From Alteromonas sp. C1M14 (GTDB lineage Bacteria > Pseudomonadota > Gammaproteobacteria > Enterobacterales > Alteromonadaceae): DNA of 64,000 bases. The stretch spans positions 372,001 through 436,000 of the forward strand of contig NZ_JAHKQF010000008.1 in NCBI RefSeq assembly GCF_018860965.1, in the 5' to 3' direction. The notes beneath the pieces were generated by a model. The model was not told the origin of the DNA and did no database searches. It saw nothing but the letters and a program-made list of their open reading frames with translations. Position 1 is the first letter of the stretch. Each line of letters starts with the position of its first letter. Shown piece by piece: positions 10,034 through 18,846 of the stretch. A program made the translations under genes and the position numbers.

Positions 10034-11557
10034 TTACTTCACTACTACACAGTTACGACCGTTCTTTTTGGCTTGATAGAGCATTTCGTCAGCGCGGGCG
10101 AAAATGGTTTGTGGATCGTCATCGTCTTTAAGGCATGTACCGCCAAAGGATGCGGTAATAGTGATTTTTTCTTGTTTGAATTTAAAAGGCAGTTGAGCCA
10201 GAGTTATTCTTAGCTGTTCTAACTTTTCTTGTAATGTTTTAAGTTCCACAGAGGGAAAAATTAAAACAAACTCTTCTCCTCCCCAACGGGCGATAAATTC
10301 TTTGTTCGTTAATTTCTTTTTCAAATGTTGACTCACCACCTGCAGGGTTTTATCACCGGTTTGGTGACCGAAGCGATCATTGATGGACTTAAAGAAATCA
10401 ATATCAATAATCGCCATACTCAATGCGTGATGGTTGGCTCTAGCATGATTAAATTCATGCTTAAATTTTTCGTTGTAGGCTAGGCGGTTAGGTAGCCTAG
10501 TTAAAGGATCGGTATGGATAAACGAAGTTTGTTCGGCAAGTTTTCGCCGGTACATCTGGGTTTGTTTTTGGAGCGACACCATTTGATTTTGCATGGCACT
10601 GAGCAGGGTCATCAGTCCTTGCTGCTCTTGATTGTCGGCTTCCTTACAATAGGCAAGGGTGGAAGACAGTGAGGCAATGTGCTTTTGCGCGTCAGCTTTT
10701 AGTTTTTCTAATGAGTCTGACTGTAACACGGAGCCTTCTATTTTATTGAGCTTGTCAGAGAGCAGGCTTCCTCTTTGCTGGCGCTCTTCGAAGTCCCGTT
10801 TGCTGACGTCCATGGTTTCATCTACATCGGCTTTAATTTTGCCTAAAGTGTTGTGTATTCGATGAATCATGCGCCCGGTAAGGGAAGCTTCTTGCATTGT
10901 CTCGCTTACTACCATGCGAATAACCGCGATACAGGTTTCAAGTAACTCTTGCTCGGACAAGGGTTGGACAATGCGATTTCGTAGATCGCTGACTAAGGGT
11001 TCACTCGGTTGCTTTTTGGCAAAACTCTCAATTAATTGCGCTAACTCTGCTTGAATCTCTTCGAATAGAGGCCCGTTATGATTAAGGACAATTGCATTAT
11101 TATCGCTTTGCGGAACCGGGTTTTTTGACGGGTTCGAAAGACCTTGGGGTGTTAACGAGCCAAAAAGCGCAACCGTTTTTAAGCAAAGAGACTGTAACTC
11201 AAATAGATTGGTGATCGGTTGATGTGTGGCGTTAAGCAAAAGGGCACTTTGTTTACGCACTTCTTCATCGTAGGAAAAGGTTTGCTGGAAATGCTTAACG
11301 GCTTTTTCCAGCTTTTGAATGGTTAGCGAGGTGTGCTTTTTTACTGATTTATCAGCGTTTTGAAAAAGGGAATTAAGCTTATGAATGCTAACTGTTGCCA
11401 ATGTAAAATCAGGTTTGCCCGCTAAATGCCCACGCAGTGTGGCTAGTTCAACGTCTATTTCGCTGGACATGCCTTCGTAAAATGCACTGAGTCTAATAAT
11501 AAAAGTGACCAGCGTGTCGTTGTGGGTATTCAATGAAGCAACTTGCTTAGCGTTCAT
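10034..11557 (-). CDS. Diguanylate cyclase with long helical N-terminal region and no canonical I-site
   Basis: Predicted to make cyclic di-GMP from two GTP. The C-terminal GGDEF domain (about residues 345-507) carries the active form GGEEF at 426-430 with the preceding LTRLPNR and [10 protein letters not shown] motifs intact. The position of the inhibitory RxxD motif reads TNKE (417-420), so product inhibition through the usual site is not expected. Residues 1-340 are almost wholly helical with several probable coiled coils and no transmembrane segment, suggesting a cytoplasmic dimer whose input I cannot identify. It lies 26 bases before ppnN and 34 bases after queF on the same strand, an unusual insertion into the ppnN-queF pair. 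Confidence 0.9.
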   Translation of the reverse strand: MNAKQVASLNTHNDTLVTFIIRLSAFYEGMSSEIDVELATLRGHLAGKPDFTLATVSIHKLNSLFQNADKSVKKHTSLTIQKLEKAVKHFQQTFSYDEEVRKQSALLLNATHQPITNLFELQSLCLKTVALFGSLTPQGLSNPSKNPVPQSDNNAIVLNHNGPLFEEIQAELAQLIESFAKKQPSEPLVSDLRNRIVQPLSEQELLETCIAVIRMVVSETMQEASLTGRMIHRIHNTLGKIKADVDETMDVSKRDFEERQQRGSLLSDKLNKIEGSVLQSDSLEKLKADAQKHIASLSSTLAYCKEADNQEQQGLMTLLSAMQNQMVSLQKQTQMYRRKLAEQTSFIHTDPLTRLPNRLAYNEKFKHEFNHARANHHALSMAIIDIDFFKSINDRFGHQTGDKTLQVVSQHLKKKLTNKEFIARWGGEEFVLIFPSVELKTLQEKLEQLRITLAQLPFKFKQEKITITASFGGTCLKDDDDPQTIFARADEMLYQAKKNGRNCVVVK

Positions 11558-11591
11558 GCTTTTCCTTCGAAAAAAACTGATACATCATGCA

Positions 11592-12431
11592 CTACTGGCG
11601 TGCAGAACGGACATTATCGCCAGGCTGTTCGAAATTTGAGCGGAACGGGTTGATGTCCAGTCCTCCTCGACGAGTATAACGGGCGAATACGGTCAGCTTA
11701 TCAGGCTGACATTGGCTCATAATGTCGCAAAAAATACGTTCTATACATTGTTCATGAAATTCATTGTGTTGGCGAAATGCAACCAGATATTTTAATAGTG
11801 CCTCATGTTTAATCTGTTTACCACAGTATCTAATTTGAATACTGGCCCAATCTGGTTGATGGGTGATCAAGCAATTGGATTTGAGTAGATGGCTAACCAG
11901 GGTTTCTTCAACATGCTCTGTATCCACTGACAACAGCGCTTTATCCGGTGTGTAAGTATTTACCGTGATATCTAGATCATCAATGCAATCACCGGCTAAT
12001 TCATCCATTTTTAACCTAGAGAATGCGTGCCAGGGTATTACGGTTACGGCCACTTCTTGACCGGCACAGACACTGAGATCTTGTCGAAGGGTTTGTTCAA
12101 CCTCTTGCTGAGACGAAAAAGCCGTTTGGTTGAAACTGTTGAGATATAATTTAAATGATTTTGATTCAATTAACGCAGGTGACGTTACTGGCACACGACA
12201 TTCGAGTATGGCGACTTGAGGTTTACCTTTTGGGTTTAACCATGAAAGCTCGTACCCAGTCCAGATATCTGTGCCTTGAAAAGGTAAGGTGTCGCCATCA
12301 ATATTTAGACTGTCTCGACCTAGAGAACGAGGAACAGATTGAAGTAACGATGGTTTATAAGTTGATTCGTAATCAACGGCTTTGCCAAGTGTCAAGTTCG
12401 ACGGTACATCAAATGGCGCGGTATTTGTCAT
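11592..12431 (-). CDS. queF: NADPH-dependent 7-cyano-7-deazaguanine reductase, long (type II) form
   Basis: Reduces the nitrile preQ0 to the amine preQ1 in queuosine tRNA-modification synthesis. The 279-aa size marks the two-domain type II enzyme. The catalytic cysteine is C187 in [14 protein letters not shown] with the partner aspartate D194, and the substrate-binding [13 protein letters not shown] lies at 89-101 with the later [10 protein letters not shown] segment also present. It is transcribed away from syd, from which it is separated by about 100 bases. I looked for a preQ1 riboswitch in that gap and did not find one. Confidence 0.96.
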   Translation of the reverse strand: MTNTAPFDVPSNLTLGKAVDYESTYKPSLLQSVPRSLGRDSLNIDGDTLPFQGTDIWTGYELSWLNPKGKPQVAILECRVPVTSPALIESKSFKLYLNSFNQTAFSSQQEVEQTLRQDLSVCAGQEVAVTVIPWHAFSRLKMDELAGDCIDDLDITVNTYTPDKALLSVDTEHVEETLVSHLLKSNCLITHQPDWASIQIRYCGKQIKHEALLKYLVAFRQHNEFHEQCIERIFCDIMSQCQPDKLTVFARYTRRGGLDINPFRSNFEQPGDNVRSARQ

Positions 12432-12533
12432 ATGCTTTAAATCAACCGTAAAAATTTTAAACTGTTTTTTTTTAATGCGTTAGAACAACAGTGTTACTCA
12501 TAACGCGATAGTGTCAACCAAAAGGCCACATAA

Positions 12534-13091
12534 ATGATCCATCCCATGCAATCCAGTTTAGATGCATTTGTCGAAAAATTCCGAAACCAGGCGAAAGTGC
12601 AGGCTGATTTTCTATCGATTGAATTTGATCCCCAGTGGCCATCCCCATGTTACCAAAAAGAAGGTGTAAATGGAGATATAGTGCCTTGGATACCTGTAAA
12701 ACAAGCACCTCGAGGGTCATTTAAAGGTACTGAAGAAGCGTTAGCGTTAACCTTGCACCCTGATTTTCATTGCTTTTTTACTTCCTATTACAGCTTTCAT
12801 CTTCCGGCCATTGCGCCCCAAGGACGCTGCGAACTACTGCAAGTTTGCAGTGATGCTGACTTTGACCGTTTGCAACAAAACATTATCGGTCATTTACTGA
12901 TGAAAAAACGGTTAAAGCAGTCGCCTACGCTGTTTATTGGCTTAACTGAGGATGATGATTATTTGATTTCACTTGATAACACCAGCGGTGAAGTGGTGTT
13001 AGAGCGCGTAGGGAAAGAGCCCGAGCAGGTACTAGCAACAAATCTCTCGACATTTTTAGATTCGTTAAGCCTGGATTTAAACGAGCAATAG
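12534..13091 (+). CDS. syd: SecY-interacting protein Syd
   Basis: Syd is a small acidic cytoplasmic protein that binds SecY at the inner membrane and is thought to act in quality control of the Sec translocon. The 185-aa sequence matches the family along its length: PCYQ, the VPWIPV segment, FKGTEEAL, LHPDFHCFFTSYYS, and the late LFIGLTEDDDYLISLDN. Translation may begin at ATG 12534, with AAAAGG about nine bases upstream, or at the ATG four codons later. The divergent queF-syd arrangement is the same as in E. coli, and this anchors the csrB-truC synteny discussed for 25.1-28.6 kb. Confidence 0.93.
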   Translation: MIHPMQSSLDAFVEKFRNQAKVQADFLSIEFDPQWPSPCYQKEGVNGDIVPWIPVKQAPRGSFKGTEEALALTLHPDFHCFFTSYYSFHLPAIAPQGRCELLQVCSDADFDRLQQNIIGHLLMKKRLKQSPTLFIGLTEDDDYLISLDNTSGEVVLERVGKEPEQVLATNLSTFLDSLSLDLNEQ

Positions 13092-13125
13092 TGTGGGTTT
13101 ACTAAGTGTAAAACAAAGCGAGGAC

Positions 13126-13419
13126 TTAAGCCTCGCTCTGCTGAATACGTGATAACCGTTCTTCTAACACACTCATACCTGCCTCTAGGGCAGCGATACG
13201 TTTCTCAAGCGCTTGTATGCGCCCACTCTCTTTGTGTTCAGCCGGTTTCTCAGGGGCTTGCGCGCTGCTATTAAATTGTTTAACCGCATCAATGGCCTGT
13301 GTTACCGATACCTTAAAGGGGGCTTTATTTCTCAGTAATCCCACGCTGGGTTGTTGCCCGGCTTGGTGCATCTTGTGACAAATCATAACGAGTTGTTGAA
13401 TGGGATCCGGTGGTGACAT
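13126..13419 (-). CDS. Hypothetical 97-aa protein with C-terminal coiled coil
   Basis: I do not recognise this protein. The first half (QQLVMICHKMHQAGQQPSVG, then LLRNKAPFKVSVTQAIDAVKQF) looks like a small helical DNA-binding-type domain. The middle is a polar linker rich in Ala, Pro and Glu, and residues about 65-95 form a heptad-like coiled coil (LEKRIAALEAGMSVLEERLSRI). A good ribosome binding site (AAGGAA on the minus strand, about seven bases from the ATG) supports it. It lies tail-to-tail with syd, 34 bases apart. It is not YqcC, the protein usually found next to syd in E. coli. Confidence 0.7.
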   Translation of the reverse strand: MSPPDPIQQLVMICHKMHQAGQQPSVGLLRNKAPFKVSVTQAIDAVKQFNSSAQAPEKPAEHKESGRIQALEKRIAALEAGMSVLEERLSRIQQSEA

Positions 13420-13623
13420 CGTAAATTCCTTAAAACGGCGATTTAACCATCATACTTCAAGATTGGCTTAAAGTACCAAATAATAGTTTAACTGACTAAT
13501 TATTAGCGAGCCCTTAATACATCAAATATAAATAGTTCAATAAAATCAAAGGGATAAAACTTGGTGTAATTATTGATTATGTGATTATCGAAAAGCAAAA
13601 ACTATTATATAAAAAGGTACACT

Positions 13624-13983
13624 ATGAAACATATTGCATTAGCACTGGCTGTGATTTCTCCTCTTGCCCTTTCTGGGTGTGTTATCTCTGTGGGCGGTGA
13701 TGGTGATCATTATTCCGCTGATTGGGAAGATCGTGAACAGAACAATCGAAAACATGTATCCCAACTTGAAAAAAACATGACGTACGAGTCGGTAGTGCGC
13801 ACCATGGGGGTGGCAGACTTTAATGAAATGCTAGAAAAAGGCGATCATGCTTATCGCATTCTATTTTATCGCACCAATCGTACGATGGACGATGGCATGA
13901 CAACGAAAGACGAATGTACGCCGCTGATCTTTGAAGATGGTGTGTTGGTAGGATGGGGTGATAGCGCCTATCAGTACCTCTAA
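13624..13983 (+). CDS. DUF3192 family lipoprotein
   Basis: A 119-aa predicted lipoprotein. It has a signal peptide with lipobox LSGC (cysteine at residue 19), then a globular domain sharing TTKDECTPLIFEDG and GWGDSAYQYL with the membrane-anchored paralogue at 8183-8557. Function is unknown for the family. The ATG is preceded by AAAAAGG at suitable distance and by an AT-rich 200-base gap that probably contains its promoter. Aspartate after the lipid-anchored cysteine (an inner-membrane retention signal) is absent, since the residue after Cys is Val, so an outer-membrane location is more likely. Confidence 0.85.
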   Translation: MKHIALALAVISPLALSGCVISVGGDGDHYSADWEDREQNNRKHVSQLEKNMTYESVVRTMGVADFNEMLEKGDHAYRILFYRTNRTMDDGMTTKDECTPLIFEDGVLVGWGDSAYQYL

Positions 13984-14228
13984 TCTACTTTACTTATCGC
14001 GGGTCTTCACGGTGAAGGCCCCGGTATCCTAATTATTCCCAAATTATCTGCGCGATATTGCCATTACCTTTCCTTTCTCTTGTTTTCATCGCCCTATACC
14101 CCTTAACTTTTTATTAACAATTGTGGGTGTTTTCTGTAGAGTAATATTTGAACAATAAAAATATGTGCCATACTCTGCTTGTTGGCTTACCTAAATTCGC
14201 TTTTCACTTACTCTATGGAGGTACTGCG

Positions 14229-14876
14229 ATGTCCAACGTCCTTGAACAAGAGGTGCGTCGTGATAATGTCACCGCCGTTTTTTTAGCCGCTAATGATTTA
14301 AAAATTGCCGCATCTATTTTATATAATGCGTACTTTGATGATCCCTTATTTATGGATATCTTTCAGGCAGAAAAAGAAGGCTATGAGGGACGTTTACGTA
14401 GTGCAATTCGTGAAGAATTAGATGCATTTTGGGAAGCTGAACAGCCTATGATTGGCCTGTTTGATGGGCCTCGGTTACTGGCCGTCACCTGTTTAACCAA
14501 ACCCAATAGCGATTTTTCCAGTGGTCGTTTTTGGCATTGGCGATTAAAAATGCTGCTGACTGCAGGTTATTTCAGTACGCGGGCGATGATGGATAAAGAA
14601 GATAAGATCCGCCAAAATATGCCGGCTACTGCCTACCATATGGTTTCTTTTATTGCGGTTCATCCGGATCATCAGCATTTAGGCTTAGGCCATATCTTGA
14701 TGGGCGCGATTGATAGTGTGGTCAATGATGACTCAGGCAGCGAAGGCGTGGGGGTATTTGTCAGTATTCCTAAATACCTACGCTTTTTCCAAGACGGCAT
14801 GTATCAGCAGATTTGTAAGTTAACCATATCGGATGTTCATGGCGACATCTTGTTTAAGCCAAAACCTTTAAGCTAG
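14229..14876 (+). CDS. GNAT family N-acetyltransferase
   Basis: A 215-aa acyl-CoA-dependent N-acyltransferase of unknown substrate. The acetyl-CoA-binding motif A is visible in FIAVHPDHQHLGLGHILM (about residues 140-157), with the Q-x-x-G-x-G core as HQHLGLGH. The open frame extends to a TTG at 14148, but the ATG at 14229 has an excellent ribosome binding site (TATGGAGG, 8 bases away), so I start there. Its flanks are a DUF3192 lipoprotein and a convergent nucleoside-hydrolase-like gene, and they give no clue to the substrate. Confidence 0.85.
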   Translation: MSNVLEQEVRRDNVTAVFLAANDLKIAASILYNAYFDDPLFMDIFQAEKEGYEGRLRSAIREELDAFWEAEQPMIGLFDGPRLLAVTCLTKPNSDFSSGRFWHWRLKMLLTAGYFSTRAMMDKEDKIRQNMPATAYHMVSFIAVHPDHQHLGLGHILMGAIDSVVNDDSGSEGVGVFVSIPKYLRFFQDGMYQQICKLTISDVHGDILFKPKPLS

Positions 14877-14935
14877 CCATATTGGGAAGAACGATGAAGG
14901 GCAATTTGCGGTTGTTTGTGACCACGCTAATTGTC

Positions 14936-14991
14936 GCTTTTTCACGGTAAAATACAGGATGTAGTCCATCCCATATTTTGCCGTGAGAAAG
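14936..14991. repeat. Long imperfect inverted repeat between convergent genes
   Basis: Arms at about 14938-14954 and 14974-14990 (core CACGGTAAAATA against TATTTTGCCGTG) enclose an inner GGATG/CATCC pair. It lies between the ends of the GNAT gene and the nucleoside-hydrolase-like gene. The T and A runs lie on the wrong sides for a standard intrinsic terminator, although an mRNA 3'-end hairpin role is possible. Confidence 0.6.
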
Positions 14992-14998
14992 TACTTAT

Positions 14999-16126
14999 TT
15001 ACTGTGCAGCAGGTAAAGGCAAGTTCATTAACTCGATCATTTGTGATTCTAAGGCTTTGACATCTACCCCTATTACCACTGTTTGCTTTCGTTCTCCTAG
15101 ACCTGGCTGGTAACCTTCAGACCAAGACAGTGTGCTGCCATAAGAGGGGCCAAAATCGGTGCCCACATCAATATATAGCTCTTCACTATGGGTAATAATG
15201 CTTGGATCGAGATAGACACCCATAGCAATTTCATCCCAAAGTGGAAAGTTTGGCTCCTTGTCTTCGATAACCTTGGTCATGGTATTTTTTCTCTTCGACA
15301 TAGCGGCAAGTAACTCTGGCGTTAATTGGGTGGCGGTGGACGGGTCCACGGGCACCATAACAATTTTTTTCCAAGGTGCACGCATGGCTATGGATGCGGC
15401 TTCTGGATCCCAGATAAAATTGAATTCTCTACGCGGGGAATTGACAAACTCTCTTGCAAAATCACTGGCAGGTTTGTTGTCGATGACTTGGCGAGGTTTG
15501 AGGCTTCCTCCCATATAAATGAGTTCTTTTGCCAAAGAGGCAAATTCGGGATCTAAGCTTTGTGCCAAGGCAATGTTAGTCATTGGCCCTGTTGCAATAA
15601 TGGAAACCTGCCCCGGAAACTCCCGTACTTTTCGAATAAGAAATGCTGCGGCCATTTCGTTGGATGCTTTAGTATGGGGTTGACCTTCTGGAAAGTCAGG
15701 AATTTCATCCCACGCCAAATACGACGGTAATATCTGATCAGTGTCTTCTACCCATGCCTTTTGCCAGGCTCCTTTCCATACGATTTTGCCGTACAGACTT
15801 TCCCATAAAGTGGTGGTTTTTTCTGTATTTAACAAGGGATATATGGCACCGGGAAGTACAGGGATATCCGTACGATTTGCCAGTTCAAGCCACCGAAGTG
15901 CTTTAGCAACGTTGGCATCTCGCCACATGTTGCCTGACATTATGGTTATACCCAAGACTTCAGTATTGGGATCTTGCACCAACATCCACTGGGCAATGGC
16001 GAAACCGTCATCATCTAAAATGACTTTATTTTTAGGGCTGGCGTTTACTGTGAATGTACTGATTAATGTGGTCAGTAATAATAGAAAAGAAAAGCGCTTC
16101 TTAGCCAATGCTTTGCTAAGTATCAT
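14999..16126 (-). CDS. Exported nucleoside-hydrolase-like protein (IUNH family) with altered active-site residues
   Basis: A 375-aa protein with a signal peptide (basic start, hydrophobic residues about 12-28, cleavage near VNAS), so probably periplasmic. The body matches inosine-uridine nucleoside hydrolases, which cleave the N-glycosidic bond of nucleosides: EVLGITIMSGN, ATGPMTNIALA (179-189), IYMGGSL, EFNFIWDPEAA (234-244) and LWDEIAMGVYLDP. The N-terminal metal motif, normally DTDxGxDDA, reads DDDGFAIAQ (38-46), so the second pair of aspartates is missing, and the late HD pair reads WD. It may act on a modified substrate or be non-catalytic. It follows a TonB-dependent receptor after 68 bases on the same strand, suggesting uptake and processing of one nutrient, possibly a nucleoside. 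Confidence 0.8.
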   Translation of the reverse strand: MILSKALAKKRFSFLLLLTTLISTFTVNASPKNKVILDDDGFAIAQWMLVQDPNTEVLGITIMSGNMWRDANVAKALRWLELANRTDIPVLPGAIYPLLNTEKTTTLWESLYGKIVWKGAWQKAWVEDTDQILPSYLAWDEIPDFPEGQPHTKASNEMAAAFLIRKVREFPGQVSIIATGPMTNIALAQSLDPEFASLAKELIYMGGSLKPRQVIDNKPASDFAREFVNSPRREFNFIWDPEAASIAMRAPWKKIVMVPVDPSTATQLTPELLAAMSKRKNTMTKVIEDKEPNFPLWDEIAMGVYLDPSIITHSEELYIDVGTDFGPSYGSTLSWSEGYQPGLGERKQTVVIGVDVKALESQMIELMNLPLPAAQ

Positions 16127-16157
16127 AGTTTCCTCTGGCTGTCGTTGTACCGAAAAT

Positions 16158-16186
16158 ACGGGGCCCGTGATGATTACGGGCCCCGT
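16158..16186. repeat. Perfect 11-bp GC-rich hairpin between receptor and hydrolase genes
   Basis: Arms ACGGGGCCCGT (16158-16168) and ACGGGCCCCGT (16176-16186) pair fully around a seven-base loop. On the minus strand the hairpin is followed by only a short ATTTT, so it may be a partial terminator or an mRNA-stabilising stem that lowers hydrolase expression relative to the receptor. Confidence 0.8.
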
Positions 16187-16194
16187 CTGTTTGT

Positions 16195-18462
16195 TTAGAA
16201 CTGTGTTTTAAACTGCGCACCAATGACCCGAGGATCATTGATAAAGGCGGTGCGGTTGTCGAAATCAAGTCCACCTTTTAAGATAACTTCGTCGGTACAG
16301 TTGCGGCAGAATAACGCTACATCGTATTTACCATTGTCCCAAGAATATCCCAGTTTTAACCCTGCCTCGAAAGACTCATCACTTTGAAATTCTTCAGAGT
16401 CGTACAAGAAGAAACTCACGCCACTACTGTAAGCGATATCCGCATACACATAGAGCTCTCCACTGTTCGAGGTTTCATACACATAATGAGCAGAAGCATT
16501 ACCTATCCATTCAGCTGCCTGGGGTAAACTGTTACCGTCAATGGAATAAAGACCGTCGTCGGAAACGGGGTCGATAATAGTACAAAGTTCACTGCCATCT
16601 ATGTCAGTACCACAGCCTGATACGTACAGGTTTGGATCATGTATTTCAGTGTCGTTATAACTACCACTTAATGAAATGTTAAGGTTAGGTGTAATGTAAG
16701 CTTCAAAATCTAACTCTGCACCTTGGCCCACCGTTTTGTCTGCGTTTATCAAGCGGGTTTCGTTTGCGGTCCCGCCCACAGCCGTTAACTGTTGATCACT
16801 TACTTCATAATAGAAAACGTTGAAGTTAAGTCTTGCTCGGCGGTTGAACAAATCGGCTTTTACACCGGCTTCATAAGAAATAATGGTTTCAGATTCGGCA
16901 ACGGTAATTTCGTTATCTGTGGCAGACAGTGAACCAAAGGTTGGCGCACGGAAGCCTGTAGCGATACGCGAGTATAAAGACGTATCATCGTTAAGAGTGT
17001 AGTGAGCACTTACATCCCACGTTACTTTTGAATCACTCTTAGATTGGTTAAATGGAGAATCACCACCAAAGCCTTCGGTGTAGTCTTTATCGTCATACGT
17101 ATATCGAATACCACCGGTTAACTCTAAACGGTCAGTCACGTTATAACCGGCAGAGCCATAGGCCGCGTAAGCTACGTTTTTCTGTCTGTTTTGTTCATGG
17201 GTGGCATCGGAGCCGAACAACGTGTCAAAGGTAAATGAGTCGGCAGTTACGTCTTCATAGAAGTAAAACACACCGGCTTGCCAGTTGATGTCAGATGATA
17301 AATCTGAGGCGATGCGCAGTTCCTGGGTAATCTGTTCATGATCAGCAAGGCCACCACCGGTTTCAACAGAAAAGGGGATATAGCCAGGTCCGAAAGGTTC
17401 AGCATAAGATGCCCCGTAACCGCCATCAATATCACCACGGGTGTAATAATGCGTTACCGATTCATAAGATGAAATTGAGTTAACGGTGAAATCATCATAA
17501 AACCATGTTAAGCGAGCACTACCGCCGGCACTGGTATATGACTGGGTATTTTCGCCATCAATGGAGATTTTTTCGGCGTCAAAGCCGTCAACCAGATCAT
17601 TGCTGCCTTTTTCAATGATGTTGGCGCGGAACAAACGGGCTGTACCGTCGTTAAGGTTACGCGCGTGAATATTAAACAAGGCTTTAAAATCAGCGCCCAT
17701 TGGTTCGTATACCAGTTGAATTCTAGCTGCGCTGTCATCGTAGCCGCCAAGTGAGTCATTTTCAGAGACTAATTCGTTGCTGGTATTGTAATATTCGTTG
17801 TCTATCCAGTCATCTCTGTGTTGATAAAGAAGGGAAACACGCGCAGCCATATCATCGTTAATAGGTACATTAAAGGCACCTTCAAGATTGGTCGTATTAT
17901 ATGTACCCAATGAGGCAGTAAAGTAGCCATCTGTTGAGCCAATGGTGGGTTTCACTGAATTGAATTTTACGACACCAGCGGGTGTGTTACGACCAAACAA
18001 TGTGCCTTGTGGCCCTCTGAGAACTTCAATGCCTTCTAAATCGAATGCGGGAAAGCCTTTTAACGCGGCGTTTTCAAGCACAACATCATCATAGACTAAT
18101 GAAACCGGCTGAGACGCGAAGCTGGTAAAGTCGGTATTACCGTATCCTCGAATATAAAAGCGAGGGAAGGTACGACCATTTGATGATTCAATATTTAAAC
18201 TAGGTACCCGGTTTGCCAAAATGCGAATATCGCCGCCGGCCGAAGACAGCGATTCCAAAGTTTCGCTTTTTATTACCGAAATAGAAACCGGTGAATCGGT
18301 GATATCTGTGCCTCGACGATCGGCGGTAACAATAACCCGTTCAATGGTGCCAGATTCTGCTTGAGCAATGTCATCAGTATTTTCCTGAGCAAATGCTGCT
18401 GAAACAATAGCATTGTAAGAAAAACATAAAAGTAGCGTGGAACTGCTTAATCCTCGGTGCAT
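16195..18462 (-). CDS. TonB-dependent outer-membrane receptor
   Basis: A 755-aa energised outer-membrane transporter. It has a signal peptide (cleavage near AFAQ), a TonB-box-like segment in IERVIVTADRR, a plug domain with RFYIRGYGNTDF and IEVLRGPQGTLFGRNTPAG, and a beta barrel ending in an aromatic residue (QFKTQF). Many barrel loops are rich in Asp, Glu, Gly and Tyr. The sequence does not carry the FRAP/NPNL motifs of haem receptors, so the ligand cannot be named. Because an exported nucleoside-hydrolase-like gene follows directly, I infer that it may import a nucleoside-containing or similar compound. A Fur-box-like sequence in the upstream divergent region (18606-18624) would instead point to iron. 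Confidence 0.9.
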   Translation of the reverse strand: MHRGLSSSTLLLCFSYNAIVSAAFAQENTDDIAQAESGTIERVIVTADRRGTDITDSPVSISVIKSETLESLSSAGGDIRILANRVPSLNIESSNGRTFPRFYIRGYGNTDFTSFASQPVSLVYDDVVLENAALKGFPAFDLEGIEVLRGPQGTLFGRNTPAGVVKFNSVKPTIGSTDGYFTASLGTYNTTNLEGAFNVPINDDMAARVSLLYQHRDDWIDNEYYNTSNELVSENDSLGGYDDSAARIQLVYEPMGADFKALFNIHARNLNDGTARLFRANIIEKGSNDLVDGFDAEKISIDGENTQSYTSAGGSARLTWFYDDFTVNSISSYESVTHYYTRGDIDGGYGASYAEPFGPGYIPFSVETGGGLADHEQITQELRIASDLSSDINWQAGVFYFYEDVTADSFTFDTLFGSDATHEQNRQKNVAYAAYGSAGYNVTDRLELTGGIRYTYDDKDYTEGFGGDSPFNQSKSDSKVTWDVSAHYTLNDDTSLYSRIATGFRAPTFGSLSATDNEITVAESETIISYEAGVKADLFNRRARLNFNVFYYEVSDQQLTAVGGTANETRLINADKTVGQGAELDFEAYITPNLNISLSGSYNDTEIHDPNLYVSGCGTDIDGSELCTIIDPVSDDGLYSIDGNSLPQAAEWIGNASAHYVYETSNSGELYVYADIAYSSGVSFFLYDSEEFQSDESFEAGLKLGYSWDNGKYDVALFCRNCTDEVILKGGLDFDNRTAFINDPRVIGAQFKTQF

Positions 18463-18605
18463 GAAAAGCCTCTAGTTGGATGTGCTTGAGATTAAAAAAG
18501 GGTGGTGCAAAACACGTTGTTTCGAAAATTTATTAAACTTTTTGTAAAGAATGGTAAAACAACATGCAGCATAAGCGAAATTCATACCAAAAATAAGTGA
18601 AAATA

Positions 18606-18624
18606 AAAAATAATTATCATTATG
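18606..18624. promoter_or_regulatory. Possible Fur box between two divergent TonB receptors
   Basis: Read on the minus strand the 19 bases match the E. coli Fur consensus at 15 positions by my count, including an unbroken ATAATGATAAT core. It lies about 145 bases from the start of the minus-strand receptor and about 220 bases from the plus-strand one. The 384-base gap (18463-18846) is otherwise AT-rich with no gene visible. AT-rich sequence can match this consensus by chance. Confidence 0.45.
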
Positions 18625-18846
18625 ATTTAAATGAATTTTTTATTTTTTGCGTCGTTAAGGATACGACGAAAAAATAATGCAATGCGCCATAATTGACCAA
18701 ATGGTTTGGTTTTGCACCAAAGTAAGTCTTTAGTACGGCACATGGCGGCAGAATGTAACAAATGTAAAAAAGCTATTTTTAAAAGAGAACTTTAACGAGA
18801 ATGTTTCTTATTTAGATTCGATTGACAAGAATTAAAGGAGCATTTC

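Noticed and set aside
12432-12533. Possible preQ1 riboswitch before queF
   Set aside because: The gap lacks the conserved preQ1 aptamer pattern and contains mainly A/T runs.
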